Assembly (NCBI GenBank): GCA_944472155.2
Contig: OX235273.1
Location: forward strand, 82,454,793-82,518,792
DNA length: 64,000 nt
Direction of reading: 5' to 3'
Origin: Trichobilharzia szidati
Taxonomy: Eukaryota; Platyhelminthes; Trematoda; Strigeidida; Schistosomatidae
Shown here one piece after another: positions 53,800-64,000 of the stretch; position 1 is the stretch's first letter, and every line of letters starts with the position of its first letter. The notes beneath the pieces are model-generated. The model was given only the letters and a program-made list of their open reading frames with translations, searched no databases and was not told the origin of the DNA. Position numbers and translations under genes: made by a program.

Positions 53800-55080
53800 T
53801 ATATAAGAAAGGGATGTCTTGAACCTGAAGTTGGATTGCTAACGAAGCTAAGGTTAAATTGGCGTTTAAATCTTAAAATACTTCAAGACAGACTGTGCAA
53901 ATTGAAAAGTACTATAGTTTAGTTAAGTAAAAGATTATTTCTCGAATATAATGCAATCGTTGTTAAGTAAATAAGTATCGATCGGGATCAGTTAGAATAT
54001 TTGAATACAAAAATACACTGAAATATATTGATCTATGGATTCAATAATATGGGAAAAATCTATTAACAGAGTTCATGAGTGGACTCATAACCATACACTG
54101 TGGTTCAGTATAGCAAATGTCTTAAATTCGAATTTAGTTGAGTACAGAGAGAAGCTGACTAAGAAATCTTAATTTATTGAATTAACACCAAATACACATG
54201 TAATTAGGATGATTAAACCCAGAAAAATTCTGCTACTAGTATGAATTTAGGAACAAGGTAGAAGGAAAGTGTAAATATTGATTTTGAACGTTACAAAAGT
54301 AATTGGAAATAATTATGGAAAAAAGAGTACATTATGCTTGAAACGTTTCACTATAAATAAGGTAGTACTGTAATAATATATATGCGCTGTACTGAATAGA
54401 CAAGCCTTCATGGAATTGTAATTTTTCTGAAACAATCAATATTATTTTTCCAGTTATTTTTTTATTTTAAGTATTCTGTCGAATAACGTACCTGTTCATT
54501 GTCACATACAACGTTACATGTTACAAAAGCAATTTTGTTTTATATACATTGTAAAGTAGTATTTCATAGAGGTGAAAAATGTTTAGGATATGTTTCGTAT
54601 AGTAATTAGGGAAAGTATGTACAGAAATTAGTTCCCACAGGCAAAAGTAATTAGCTTGTTCTTACGGAGGAAAACAGAGGTTACATTGTACAATAATAGT
54701 AAAATTATAGATGGAAACGCATCACATGTCACTACCAATTTTACCTACAGATGCATATTTGTTGTGGAAGTATTGGTTGACTCTGGTTGATTTTAGGATC
54801 ACTTAATATCTTCTGCTTGTGTAGTAAGTCCTACTTCCGATTCCACTTCTCTCCCTTAATTCCATTTCTCATGGAATTTCACTCAGTCTTTTTTTATCAA
54901 TAAACTACATTATTGCAAGTATTTGTTCAAGTATGCTTTAAAGCTCATTCATTTGAATATTGATTAACTGTCATAGATACTTACTTTTTGTTTGCAGCCT
55001 TTATATCATCTTTTAATGATGGTTTAATAACATAAATTAGTGTAATAGCTGATGACTAAGGGTGGAAGTCAAAGGAGGGA
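53800..55080. other. AT-rich spacer
   Basis: No gene, RNA or element end that I can support. Confidence 0.45.
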
Positions 55081-55389
55081 GAGAAGAAATATCTACTTTT
55101 CTATTAGATTATCATCTCTGTCTCTATTCCAGTGTATAAAGCACTTTTAACACAATGCACAACATCTTACCAAACAAGTGCCGATATGTTTGTTAACAAT
55201 AATTAGTCAGCATTAACACGTTAGGGAGCAGGTGATAATTAACAAAGAAAGTTTAGGACACACAAATGAAGGGTAGAAATGGTTACAACAAGTCGACTGC
55301 ATAAAACGTGATTTAGAGAAAATGAAGAGTAATTGGCGAATACGCAGAAATAAGACATGTCAATCATCACATTTCCGAATACCATTCTG

Positions 55390-55640
55390 CATTGTTAAAG
55401 AAGGGACAAACACGATCCATTCGCCGCTCTGATTCAGCACTACTGGTAGGTAGTGAGCAGAAAGGCGATGTTAATACAGTATTTAAAGTTATTCACCCCA
55501 TTCCAAATAATCTTCATTTTGCTTTATGAGTTCGTCTTCTATATACACCTGAAACCATCGGAATCAGCCTTATGAAGCCAAATCTGTGAGTTCAGAAGAG
55601 ATTGATACAGCCACTTTCTTTACCTTGGTCATCGTTACAC
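55390..55640 (+). pseudogene. PLE-5 C-terminal fragment, decayed
   Basis: In the frame matching 28071-28231 it reads remains of VFKVIHPIPNNLHFAL, VRLLYTPETIGISLMKPN and a C-terminal LPW, with stops including TGA for Arg in the ALxVRLL block. Longer and more diverged than copy A. Confidence 0.65.
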
Positions 55641-56022
55641 GAATGTATAAACCTGCCTGCTTCACCCTCCCACTAATCCTTTTAAAAATTATAATTTTCC
55701 AAATTATTTTATCATTTCTTTTAACTACTTCATCTTGAATTACAAGTTATCATTTTCTTTTACGTAATCAACTTGAACACTCGCTTATCCCTTAATTACT
55801 CCTCATTTTCTCTAAATCACGCTTTATGCAATCGACTTGTTGTAACCACTTCTACCCTTCAATTGTGTGTCCTAAACTTCCCTCGTTAATTTTCCCCCGC
55901 GCCCTGACATGTTGATACTGACTAATTATTGTTAACAAACATATCGGCACTTGTTTGGTAAGATATTGTGCGTTGTGTTAAAAGTGCTTTATACACTGGA
56001 ACAGAGACAGAGATGAAGATGT

Positions 56023-56215
56023 GCGTCGGTGGCACAGTGGTTAGGACTCTCGCCGACCATGCACATGGTCCGGGGTTCGATCCCCTGCCGACGCACACCC
56101 GATATATATGGTCGGCCTGAATTTGGACTACCGATATCCATGCTGAAAATTCCATACTTGTACTGAAAATACGGTGTGGAATCAAGCTGTAAATCAAAAA
56201 AAAAAAATAAATAAT
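56023..56215 (+). mobile_element. SINE with SINE-A head but a different tail
   Basis: The head GTGCGTCGGTGGCACAGTGG and box B GGGGTTCGATCCCCTG is that of SINE-A. After box B the sequence changes to cccgatatatatggtcggcc, continues tgaatttggactaccgatat and ends in a poly-A run at about 56196-56208. The RTE tail is missing. It interrupts PLE-5. Confidence 0.75.
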
Positions 56216-56239
56216 TGAAAAGTAGATATTTCTTTACTC

Positions 56240-56940
56240 AGTATTTTGGTTTTCTAACTATCTAACTGGCGATTTTTCCTAGACTAAAGGTGAATTGGAA
56301 ATATAGGTCAGTGCGGGACTTTAATCAGTGGCCACAGAATTAGTAGGCCGGCAATGTTTCAGCTAAAATTGATCGTCTCTTATCATAATGGCGAAAAAAT
56401 GATGCCCTAATCAGCATTCTGTTCACCTGTCTTAACTGAAGGAGTTCCAAATTAGTTATTTGGAGGTCTCCGGTTTAAATCCTGTAAGGAAACTGAATTT
56501 TCGTCTGAACTTGAATAATTATCCACTACATCAATACATATCTGTCAATCGAAGGATCCCTATGATAGTCTCTTCATTAACTGAAATAAGCTGTAGGTTT
56601 AAATGACTGAATGCAACTGACTACAACATAATTCTATATGATGAATTCATTATATTCTTTGAAGCAGCAAAACTCCTTAATCATCCAAAACTGCATAAAG
56701 TTACAATTATAATTTACGAAGCTGATTTTTTAAATTAATGAAGCCATTCATTAGAGTTATTAAACTTTGGAAATATATAATAAACAGGTTATTAGAGAGG
56801 AATATTTTACAGAACATTTGAGTTTTTAGGTTCCACTGTGAATACATCAGATAAAAAAAATTACATTTAAACAGAGGCCAAAGACTTCAGTCGAGCCAGT
56901 TAACGAGATGATCAAGGTTGAATTAAAAATAAAAATAGTT
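56240..56940. other. AT-rich spacer
   Basis: No supported feature. Confidence 0.4.
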
Positions 56941-56949
56941 ACTGACACA

Positions 56950-57180
56950 AGTTGCTCAAGAGGTGGTAGTTGTCGTGGCCCAAGTGTTGTAATCGATAAC
57001 GCCTTGGCGTTTGAAACTATGGGTACTGAGTTTGAGTCTCACGGGGAATACCACCGCTCATTGGGGAATGCAGGTACATTGAGCTAGTGAGTCCCTAATA
57101 GGACTAAATGTACACCCTGAATTCCACTGGCAGTCACCACTCACCAAGTTACTTCAGTTTAATCCTAAGACATCATCAAT
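56950..57180 (+). mobile_element. Smalpha-like hammerhead SINE
   Basis: A-box-like gtcgtggcccaagtgttgta, B-box-like ctgagtttgagtctcac, then CTAGTGAGTCCCTAATAGGA followed by CTAAATG and ccctgaattccactggcagt. Order and the attccact block after the ribozyme are characteristic of Smalpha. The core has two changes (CTGATGA to CTAGTGA, GAAA to TAAA), so it is probably inactive. Confidence 0.65.
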
Positions 57181-57254
57181 GTATCCTCACAAGAGCTGGC
57201 TAGTCAACAGAGGCTGAACATTTCGGTCCAATCAATCAGTAGGAAAATAAAGAT

Positions 57255-58030
57255 TGAATAACTAAGAGCTTAAAATTCTGTCTAGAAATTAATTATTTTA
57301 CATTTGAAGGGAGTTTATACAGACAGACAAATGGTGTTGCTATGGGTTCACCAGTCTCCCCAATAGTCACTGACCTTTTCATGAATAGATTCGAAAATAA
57401 CATCTTTTCAAGCATACTCACTCCTAAAATATGGGTAAGATATATAGATGATACTTTTTTAGTGCTAAAACAAGATCTACCCAATTCATTCCTGGAGAAA
57501 AGATAAACTGTGTATCTCCCAGTATCCAGTTTACTTCGGAAGTAGAATCAGACGTCGGTGAACTACCATTTCTAGACTGTCTGGCCAGTTAAGAGGAGGG
57601 AAAACGGACATTTTAGTATATCCATATTCAGGAAGAAAACCCACTCCAATAAATATTTAGACTTCAGATCATCACACCCCATCAGCGCAACGGTTTCGGT
57701 TGTTTCAAGTCTTATTAGACGAGCACACTCTCTGATGTTAACGGATGAGAAAGAAGAAGAAGAAGAAATATCAAACATTACTGAAACTCTCAAGCAAAAC
57801 AACTACCCAAGGGAATTCATCAACAAAATCAACACAGACATTAAGTATGGTCGACAAAGCACTCCGAAAATATGGACCTCAACAGTCGTCATTCTATATA
57901 GAGCAGAGACGTCAGACGATATCAGAAGAGTACTCAATCAGCTTGAGATTAGAGTTTTCTTCAAAACATCAGACACACTACGAAACAATTTTGTCCATAG
58001 AAAAGACCAAATACAAAAAACCTTTATTAT
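57255..58030 (+). pseudogene. PLE-2 second copy, degenerate
   Basis: Matches 2680-3430 closely. Reads [33 protein letters not shown], then YIDDTFLVLKQD (YVDD changed to YIDD). An extra base near 57500 and extra bases near 57585 shift the frame; the 57735-58030 part is open again ([20 protein letters not shown]). It ends before the GIY-YIG domain, near 58020. Confidence 0.85.
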
Positions 58031-58069
58031 AATATTTGAAACAGTTCACAATTGTTCTGTCTGGTAGAC

Positions 58070-59020
58070 ATTTGTTTAATTTGGTTGGCTTAAATATAAC
58101 AGAGGTACTGCATTTTGCTTCTCTTGATATACCTTGATATATACATAATAATAACAAAGTTTTATCTGCGATACTTTGGTTATTTATGTAGGTTTAACAA
58201 AGATGCTAATATTGTCCACCACTGGATCAACTTTTGGAATTACCTAAAGTGTAAGAATTAAATTATTTTGCTTTTCTTCGCTTAATACAAATGATGAAAA
58301 TTATTTGACGAGTCGAATAAAGTCACTGGTGTCATCGCTTAAAAGGAAAATTTAGATTGACAGAAGACAAAGGAAATTTTAAAAAATGTTTCGTTGTAAT
58401 GCTTTTAAGAAAAGCAGAAATAAGTCATAAGATAATAACTCTAAGCGTAGTCTATAATTATTTTGAATTTTTCTTTTCTTTTTATATATAATGTATTATG
58501 GGAAATGGCTTACATGAAAAGTTAGCAGTGTAGTCTAAGAAACATGTTTCATCCTATTGTGAACTTGTTAGATGAATGTAAATTCACCTGAGTGGGATAC
58601 AACTTTCATACTGATAATTAAACGCAGCATTACTTATTTAAAAAGTCGAAATTATGACCGCTAGACTTGAGTTTTCGCAAAAAACATTTGATTGCATGAA
58701 GGCGTATTCACTTGATCAGTTCCGGATAGGATAAAACAAGCATTTTCTGCTTTAACTGCCATTTTACAAGAAAAGTCAAAATATAGAGGTGTAACGTTCA
58801 TGCTATTGAACACCGCTGATCGATTTATCGCTTACAACTCCTTAATATTATGTCTTCATAACTGCTTATGAGATTAAGAGTACCACTTTTAAGATTTGAA
58901 CTAAACACTGTTATTTTTCCCAGTGTCTTGCAATTCCCAGGCTGATACATTTCAATACTTACTCACTGCGCATGAAGGTGAATAGTAATCTAGAATTTTG
59001 TAGTAGTTTTTCATCTTAAT
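58070..59020. other. AT-rich spacer
   Basis: No supported gene. A 25-codon plus frame near 58646-58722 has coding-like composition but no splice or domain support. Confidence 0.4.
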
Positions 59021-59024
59021 TTCA

Positions 59025-59143
59025 TTTTACGAGTTGATCACGGACTGATATCAGCTAGAGAACCATTGAAAACCAAGGAGCACTGGACAGCTGCTGTTTC
59101 AATGGTTCTCTAGCTGATATCAGTCCGTGATCAACTCGTAAAA
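59025..59143. repeat. perfect 47-bp inverted repeat made from SINE-B sequence
   Basis: 59025-59071 and 59097-59143 are exact reverse complements around a 25-base spacer (59072-59096, ..ggagcactggacagctgctg). The arms contain the SINE-B segment gatatcagctagagaaccat and could fold as a long hairpin. Confidence 0.9.
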
Positions 59144-59280
59144 CATAACTAATCCTTACAAACCAAACTATAGATAATTTCATTTTAATCAACTTCATAT
59201 TAAAGCATAACTTAAATTTTATTCCTTTCTATTGAGCCTATATGATTTCTTCATAGATATCAGACATGAATACATCTTTA

Positions 59281-60330
59281 ATAATAATAATAATTTTTGC
59301 TTTATTCCAAAAACAGTACTAATGATACAGCAAGGAATTTTCAGCATTCAGTACAATATTGCATCTAATTTACTCAAAAACCACAACAACAAAAAATAAA
59401 TAAACGAAATAATCATTACATAATAATGATAACAAAACGTTTTTATAGCAGTTATTTAGCAAGTTACTGTAAGCCGTACGGAGAAGAATACGCATAAAGT
59501 ATAAAATTACAGTAATAATAGTAAAAACAAATAAAATAAAAATAGTAAATTTATAATTAAACGATAGGGAGGGTGACACCATAAAATCACAGAAAGATGA
59601 ACAGTGAAAGGATCGCTTCACTATGCTAATTACATAGTAACTTATATGTTTCACGTCTAACAGAGTCTTCATCACATAAAATACGGGCTGAGTACGGTAT
59701 TGTAGAATTTTTGTACTAAGTGGTTCGAGCATATCACTTCTTATATTGACTTCTCGTCCTACTTGATGAGATACAAGGGGATAGTTGTGAATAAAGAGGG
59801 TGCAGAGGGTCTGACAGTACGACCTTTGCCCACTTTGTATAGGAATTTACGTGTCTCTCGACTATAGTATTGGCGAGCTCATGCAGTGGCAAACCAAAAG
59901 CCCTACTTACAGCATTTAATACCCTTCGTAATATGACATAGTCTTTTTTAAGAAGCCCAGGAAAGATTAATGGAGAACAATAGAGTACAATAGGTAAAAT
60001 ACAGGAGTTTAAAAATTGCAGAACTAAAGGTTGGTTGATACCTGATTGTCTTAACTTTTCAATGTAGAAGGTAAGACGAAACATTTTCTTAGAGATCAAT
60101 AAGATGTGGGATGACCATGAAAGGTCAGAGGAAAGAACTAATCCAAGGTATTTAATGCTTGACTTGGTTTCAATTTCAGTGCCATCTATGCTACAGGCAT
60201 CATGGGAACTAACTAGTTCATGTATGTCACGTCGATGCTTGAAAGTAAAGTTAACTGCCTGACATTTGGAAGGATTTAACATAAGACCATTTGACTTAGA
60301 CCACTTACTGATGTCCAAAAGAAAGCTATT
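59281..60330 (-). mobile_element. CR1-like non-LTR retrotransposon, 5'-truncated
   Basis: On plus, begins with (aat)n then ttgctttattccaaaaacag (3' end), about 430 bp of 3' UTR, and the RT C-terminus at 59734-60318. Truncated upstream near 60330. A decayed copy of the same family is at 43125-44560. Confidence 0.85.
59734..60318 (-). CDS. CR1-like reverse transcriptase C-terminal region, open
   Basis: 194 codons with no internal stop: MDISKWSKSNGLMLNPSKCQ, IKYLGLVLSSDLSWSSHI, FRLTFYIEKLRQSGINQP, NSCILPIVLYCSPL, VSRAFGLPLHELANTIVERH and SPCISSSRTRSQYKK. This is the KxLG motif and thumb region after the catalytic YADD, which is absent. The frame stays intact although the element is truncated, so the insertion is recent, but it cannot give an active RT. 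Confidence 0.85.
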   Translation of the reverse strand: MDISKWSKSNGLMLNPSKCQAVNFTFKHRRDIHELVSSHDACSIDGTEIETKSSIKYLGLVLSSDLSWSSHILLISKKMFRLTFYIEKLRQSGINQPLVLQFLNSCILPIVLYCSPLIFPGLLKKDYVILRRVLNAVSRAFGLPLHELANTIVERHVNSYTKWAKVVLSDPLHPLYSQLSPCISSSRTRSQYKK

Positions 60331-60529
60331 TGCGACTGAATAGTATATTTCTTTAGTCTTATAAGTGAAAATAACGCCAGAAGAATATCCACAGTGTTAA
60401 CGTAGAAATCTACGAGAAAAAAAATCAATTAGGATGTATGTCTAGGCAGAAAGATGAATATTCTTTTTAGTTAAAGCCTTTGAAACATTCACGATATGTA
60501 GCCGATGAGAACCGGGTATATATATCGCT

Positions 60530-60720
60530 AATTAGCACAAGTTGGAATTGACGGTCCATCGCATCAATTCCCGGTGGTTGAAACGGAATGGTCGTGGGTT
60601 CAAACCACGCAGCCTGTTTACATCTGAAGAGTTCAAACCAGGATGAAATAGCTTCCTAGTAGTTCATGGTTTTCCAGTGGTTCCTTAACTGATGTCAGCT
60701 CGTTATCATACTTTTAAGCA
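60530..60720 (+). mobile_element. old SINE-B copy
   Basis: Decayed head, B-box-like cgtgggttcaaaccacg, hammerhead remnant (catctgaagagttcaaacca, GGATGAAATAGCT) and tail ttccttaactgatgtcagct. Confidence 0.6.
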
Positions 60721-60889
60721 ATCGAATCTCTGCAAGATCAACACTGGGAAAAAATAAATTTGACGTTAGCCAGCTTCATTTATACTTTGATTGGACACCA
60801 GTAACTAGTGTGATGTGTGTAGACCTATCTTTGGTGCAGGCTGAATCCTATCAGTCAGGTTTGTAATATGGCCAACATTCTAGGTAGCT

Positions 60890-61055
60890 CGCCATCACGG
60901 TGCCTATTGATTCGATACTGACGAAGAGTCCAAAGCTAGGACGAAACAGCTGTCCAGAACTCCATGCAGGTTTTCCAATGGTTCTCTAACCAATGCCAGC
61001 TGATGATGAAATCCTGTAACCAATCAACCAAATCCCTACAAACCAATGCTTGAAT
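60890..61055 (+). mobile_element. SINE-B 3' part with intact hammerhead core
   Basis: Hammerhead at 60913-60961, then aatggttctctaaccaatgc, atgatgaaatcctgtaacca and the full tail ccctacaaaccaatgcttga. The tRNA-like head is missing or replaced by SINE-D-type sequence (60790-60900). Confidence 0.7.
60913..60961 (+). ncRNA. hammerhead ribozyme motif, best preserved in SINE-B
   Basis: CTGACGA (60918-60924) fits CUGANGA. Stem II is GTCC / CAAAGCTA / GGAC, then CGAAAC, stem III CAGCTG and the GTC cleavage triplet followed by CAGAAC. All core positions are present. Confidence 0.65.
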
Positions 61056-61065
61056 ATGATATTGG

Positions 61066-61480
61066 ATGGTTGGAGGCAATCGGCAGGAAGCTTTGGACCT
61101 AGGTTTCGTTCTTTTTGGCACTTGTCAGCAAGGCGTATCTGCAAATTGCAAGAATACATGTGCTTTCCGAAATTCAAACTCGCGTTACCCAGTGCAAACC
61201 TGACTGACAGAATTAAATCTGCACCAAACAAAGGACTAGCCAAAGACATCGCACTAGTTATTGGTGTCCATTCAAAGTATCAATACAGTTCTACAGGAGG
61301 TCAGTCGCGAGCTCGAATAGTATTTCAGTGGTAACGTCTCTGACTGGAGCACTGGGTGATGAGAGTTTGAATCTCAGAAGGGACATGAGTCCCTTCAAGA
61401 TGGGTGCAGATAAGCCCTACTGAAGAGTGCCAACATGCACGAAACCTAGGCCCAAGTCTTCCTGCCAACCGTCTAATAGA
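61066..61480. mobile_element. SINE-D, two pieces in opposite orientation
   Basis: 61066-61130 (minus) and 61400-61475 (plus) both contain the end gaaacctagg ... cttcctgcc. The plus piece has a tRNA-like B box (agtttgaatctcag) and a hammerhead (61415-61465). The minus piece has a decayed core (CTGACAA) but keeps GAAACCTAGGTCC. Confidence 0.55.
61415..61465 (+). ncRNA. hammerhead motif in SINE-D
   Basis: CTGAAGA (61420-61426), stem II GTGC / CAACAT / GCAC, GAAA (61441-61444), stem III CCTAGG. The expected GTC at the cleavage site reads GCC, so this copy is probably inactive, but the fold is clear. Confidence 0.55.
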
Positions 61481-61484
61481 ATCG

Positions 61485-62166
61485 TTTATAACATATCAAT
61501 ATTGGCTTATTTTTCCATATTTTATTCACACTTCGTGTTATTCTACCTAAATAATAGTGATAAATGAGATGCTACGTTTTTCTTACTTACAGATACAACA
61601 TAAATCAAGCTGAAAACATCAAGCAAACTGAAAGTCATTTATTTACTATGCTGAACTATGAAAATTAGAATGAAATATTTATTTATCAGCACGTTTCTAT
61701 TACACTGATTGTCATTTTTTATGTCATTATTGTAATTATATTAAAATGTTTATTCATATATATAACTGCTGGCTTATTCTACTGTGAATAGTGAAAAATA
61801 AATTATTTTTGAATAATAAAACCATCTGAAATTTATGAGTTCTACGTGATTATGCGGAAATTTATTACGAGATTTAAATGTATTCCTGTTTAACTGGTGA
61901 TATATATTCAGATCATACAACACAACTGTTATGACCGTATGTAGACTTGGTTAATTTTTGAACTGACTGTGCTAATTACTACTCGCCAATGTAAACCACA
62001 ACGGTGACATCACAAGATAACCCTGAACACTCGAAACAAGAAGATGGAAGAGAAGAAAAGTCTGTTGAGGTGAAGTGTTTTTATTTCCTCTAATCCACCA
62101 AGCAGAAATTATGTCTGTATAACAGCAACAACGCTAAAGAGATGCATAATTATGACATTAAGGAGT
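61485..62166. other. AT-rich spacer
   Basis: No supported feature. Confidence 0.45.
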
Positions 62167-62179
62167 CCTTTGATATTAA

Positions 62180-63519
62180 AAGTCAATTTGAACGAAGAAT
62201 ATTCTTTTCAATAATTTCTCTTCAGGTTCTTACAATTATAAAATATAATATTTGTTGTCGTTGCAATAAAGGCCAGTTAGGCGGTGGATACATTTTTAAC
62301 GTATTATAGCCGATTAGTTATGGGGTGTCAAAATAAATAGTCGTATTTGTGTGACAAACATGCTAGGCTGAATTCGATTACAAAATATTGTAAAACGGGA
62401 GACAATGGTGATTAATCATAATAGATTTGTAGAGTGTGGGGTAGGAAAATTGACAAGTCAGTTCGAGGTTATAAAAGGTGTCAGGTGAGTGGCTAGTACA
62501 AAGTGGTCTGTGTTGAACAGGAGATAGTAAGACTCCGATGAGAGGTTCATAATGAGATAACGAATATGTGAAATGAAACAGGTGGAGGCATATATTGAGA
62601 AAAGAGATAATATCACTAATAGTAAGTTCGGATAGTATAAATGAAAAATTCGATAGTAATGAGAGAATGTTTGCATGAAGGGCATAAATTATGACGAATA
62701 ATAATAATTGTAATAATAAGCAAAGGAAAAAAGAGCCAAGGAGGTTAAGGGGAAGGAGCACTCTTGGTGAGAAGAAGAATCAGCAATCCAAGTTTGGCCA
62801 CGGTAGGAACAGCGTCTGAACGTGTTCTTTTTGGAAACAAAGTTCCGGTTTAGTCGATCTTATTGCAACAGCTTCAGCTATGTGTAGGAGACGTAAGCGA
62901 ACTTTACGTGATAATGACTTCGGAATTCGGTATATAACCCTGAAAGCTGTGTTGACATCGATATGATGTCCAGTATCGACCAAGTGTGATAGGATCGAGC
63001 TTTTTATGCACTTAATTTCCCCCTTGCTGAACCAAGCTGGTAAATGTTCTTGAACCCGTAGACGGACCTGCCTAATCGTGTGGCCCATACAACTTGAACC
63101 ACAGGAACAGTTGAAATGGTATATGCATGAAGAAGAGCTAAGCTTAGGTAAGACATCTTTGAGTTGCTAGGTGAACATTGGACACCTTTTATAACCTCGA
63201 ACTGACTTGTCAATTTTCCTACCCCACACTCTACAAATCTATTATGATTAATCACCATTGTCTCCCGTTTTACAATATTTTGTAATCGAATTCAGCCTAG
63301 CATGTTTGTCACACAAATACGACTATTTATTTTGACACCCCATAACTAATCGGCTATAATACGTTAAATTTGTATCCGCCGCCTAACTGGCCTTTATTGT
63401 AACGACAACAGATATTATATTTTATAATTGTAAGAACCTGAAGAGAAATTATTGAAAAGAATATTCTTCGTTCAGATTGACTTTTAATTCATAATATGGG
63501 AATTTTCCACACTATCAAA
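62180..63519. mobile_element. PLE-6, head-to-head insertion with 13-bp TSD
   Basis: Exact duplication cctttgatattaa at 62167-62179 and 63520-63532. The minus arm carries 3' terminus, UTR and ORF end (62180-63175). The plus arm (about 63180-63519) is a truncated inverted copy of the terminal region, matching 62180-62484 with few differences. The right end extends about 30 bases further than the left. Confidence 0.92.
62780..63172 (-). pseudogene. PLE-6 GIY-YIG C-terminal fragment
   Basis: Open frame reading DVLPKLSSSSCIYHFNCSCG, SSCMGHTIRQVRLRVQEHLP, SSILSHLVDTGHHIDVNTAF, IPKSLSRKVRLRLLHIAEAV and KPELCFQKEHVQTLFLPW, plus five extra residues to the stop at 62782-62780. The YIG half of the nuclease motif reads CMG, so a key Tyr is lost in this copy. 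It is cut upstream by the inversion junction near 63175. RT domain absent. Confidence 0.85.
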
Positions 63520-63532
63520 CCTTTGATATTAA

Positions 63533-64000
63533 TTGTAAACCGGGAAAACAAAACAAATGCTTAAACGTAAGATTCCAAATCTTTTAGTGACTCTACAGGT
63601 GAAAGAAGTATACCGACTATAATCGGAAGAATGTTGATGTCAGTTTCACTTATACCTCATTTGAGTTAAAGTGTTCTATTTCGAACCTTATAGGAATACG
63701 GTACACGTTAAGCACAGAAATGAAATGTGAAAAAAACACTAATCAAAAAATTTGTCTTCGTATATAACTTTATTTGTCTCTTAAGCTTAGGCGGTAACCT
63801 TTCAACGACATTTCTGAGTATATTTTGCCTTTTCTCATAATCTTAAGTAATTTGATTACACTAATTTTCAATGTATTTAATATGAGACATTTCAAGTTCA
63901 ACACTTTTCTCCAACGTTTATCTATTTTGCTCGCTGTTCAATTTCTTTTTCAATTAATTAGGTCTGACTCGAGGTATATTTCCAATAAAATGACCTCAAT
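63533..64000. other. AT-rich window end
   Basis: No supported feature. Confidence 0.45.

Larger units (their letters stand above)
55083..56234. mobile_element. PLE-5 copy B, head-to-head, with a SINE insertion
   Basis: The minus arm, 55083 to about 55332, is the reverse complement of the last about 290 bases of the plus arm (about 55333-56234, excluding the SINE at 56023-56215). Shared blocks include gttgatactgactaattatt and atcggcacttgtttggtaag. Same layout as 27623-29198. No target duplication identified. Confidence 0.82.

Noticed and set aside
58646..58722. Short coding-like plus-strand frame
   Set aside because: About 25 codons, no domain, no clear splice sites.
62378..62761. Minus-strand hydrophobic frame of 127 codons
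   Set aside because: It lies in the AT-rich 3' UTR of PLE-6; Leu/Ile/Phe richness follows base composition, and no signal peptide or family match was seen.
1..64000. CRISPR arrays, operons, bacterial promoters or terminators
   Set aside because: Repeats are eukaryotic retroelements with TSDs and the only host gene has spliceosomal introns.

Overview
The window looks like a piece of a blood-fluke (schistosomatid trematode) nuclear genome. It is AT-rich, with long introns packed with retroelements: Penelope-like elements (PLEs) with GIY-YIG endonuclease domains, RTE- and CR1-type non-LTR retrotransposons, tRNA-derived SINEs and hammerhead-ribozyme repeats of the Smalpha kind. No bacterial-style gene organisation is present.

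One host gene can be followed through the window on the minus strand. Nine exons between 39371 and 2100 join in consistent splice phase. They encode a coiled-coil region followed by a Rab-type GTPase domain: P-loop [17 protein letters not shown] and NKKD. This suggests a large Rab of the RASEF / Rab44 / CRACR2A kind. About 1.6 kb of coding sequence is spread over 37 kb. The N-terminus and the C-terminus (G5 motif and beyond) were not found in the window.

Nearly everything else is mobile DNA. At least six PLE families are present, here called PLE-1 to PLE-6, with a possible seventh. PLE-1 at 4386-9211 has an intact RT/GIY-YIG ORF and is flanked by a 12-bp target duplication. Several PLE insertions (369-1630, 4386-9211, 20083-21322, 27623-29198, 55083-56234, 62180-63519) share one architecture: a truncated inverted unit joined head to head to a second unit. 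In three of them exact 12-13 bp target duplications lie outside the whole structure. PLE-1 termini carry hammerhead-like cores (CTGATGAG ... GAAA), and SINE-B, SINE-D and Smalpha-like copies carry related cores.

Layout: 1-10385, last visible Rab exon, PLE-1 and PLE-2. 10386-17495, three Rab exons, SINEs, a 5'-truncated non-LTR element with a 14-bp TSD, and a gag remnant between inverted repeats. 17496-24096, a large intron with PLE-4 and a GC-rich R2-like segment joined to 28S rRNA sequence. 24097-39371, five Rab exons with nested PLE-5/PLE-1, SINEs and RTE relics. 39372-64000, no recognised host exon, with RTE and CR1 relics, PLE-3, PLE-5, PLE-2, PLE-6 and SINEs. Family names PLE-1..7 and SINE-A/B/D are local labels, not database names.
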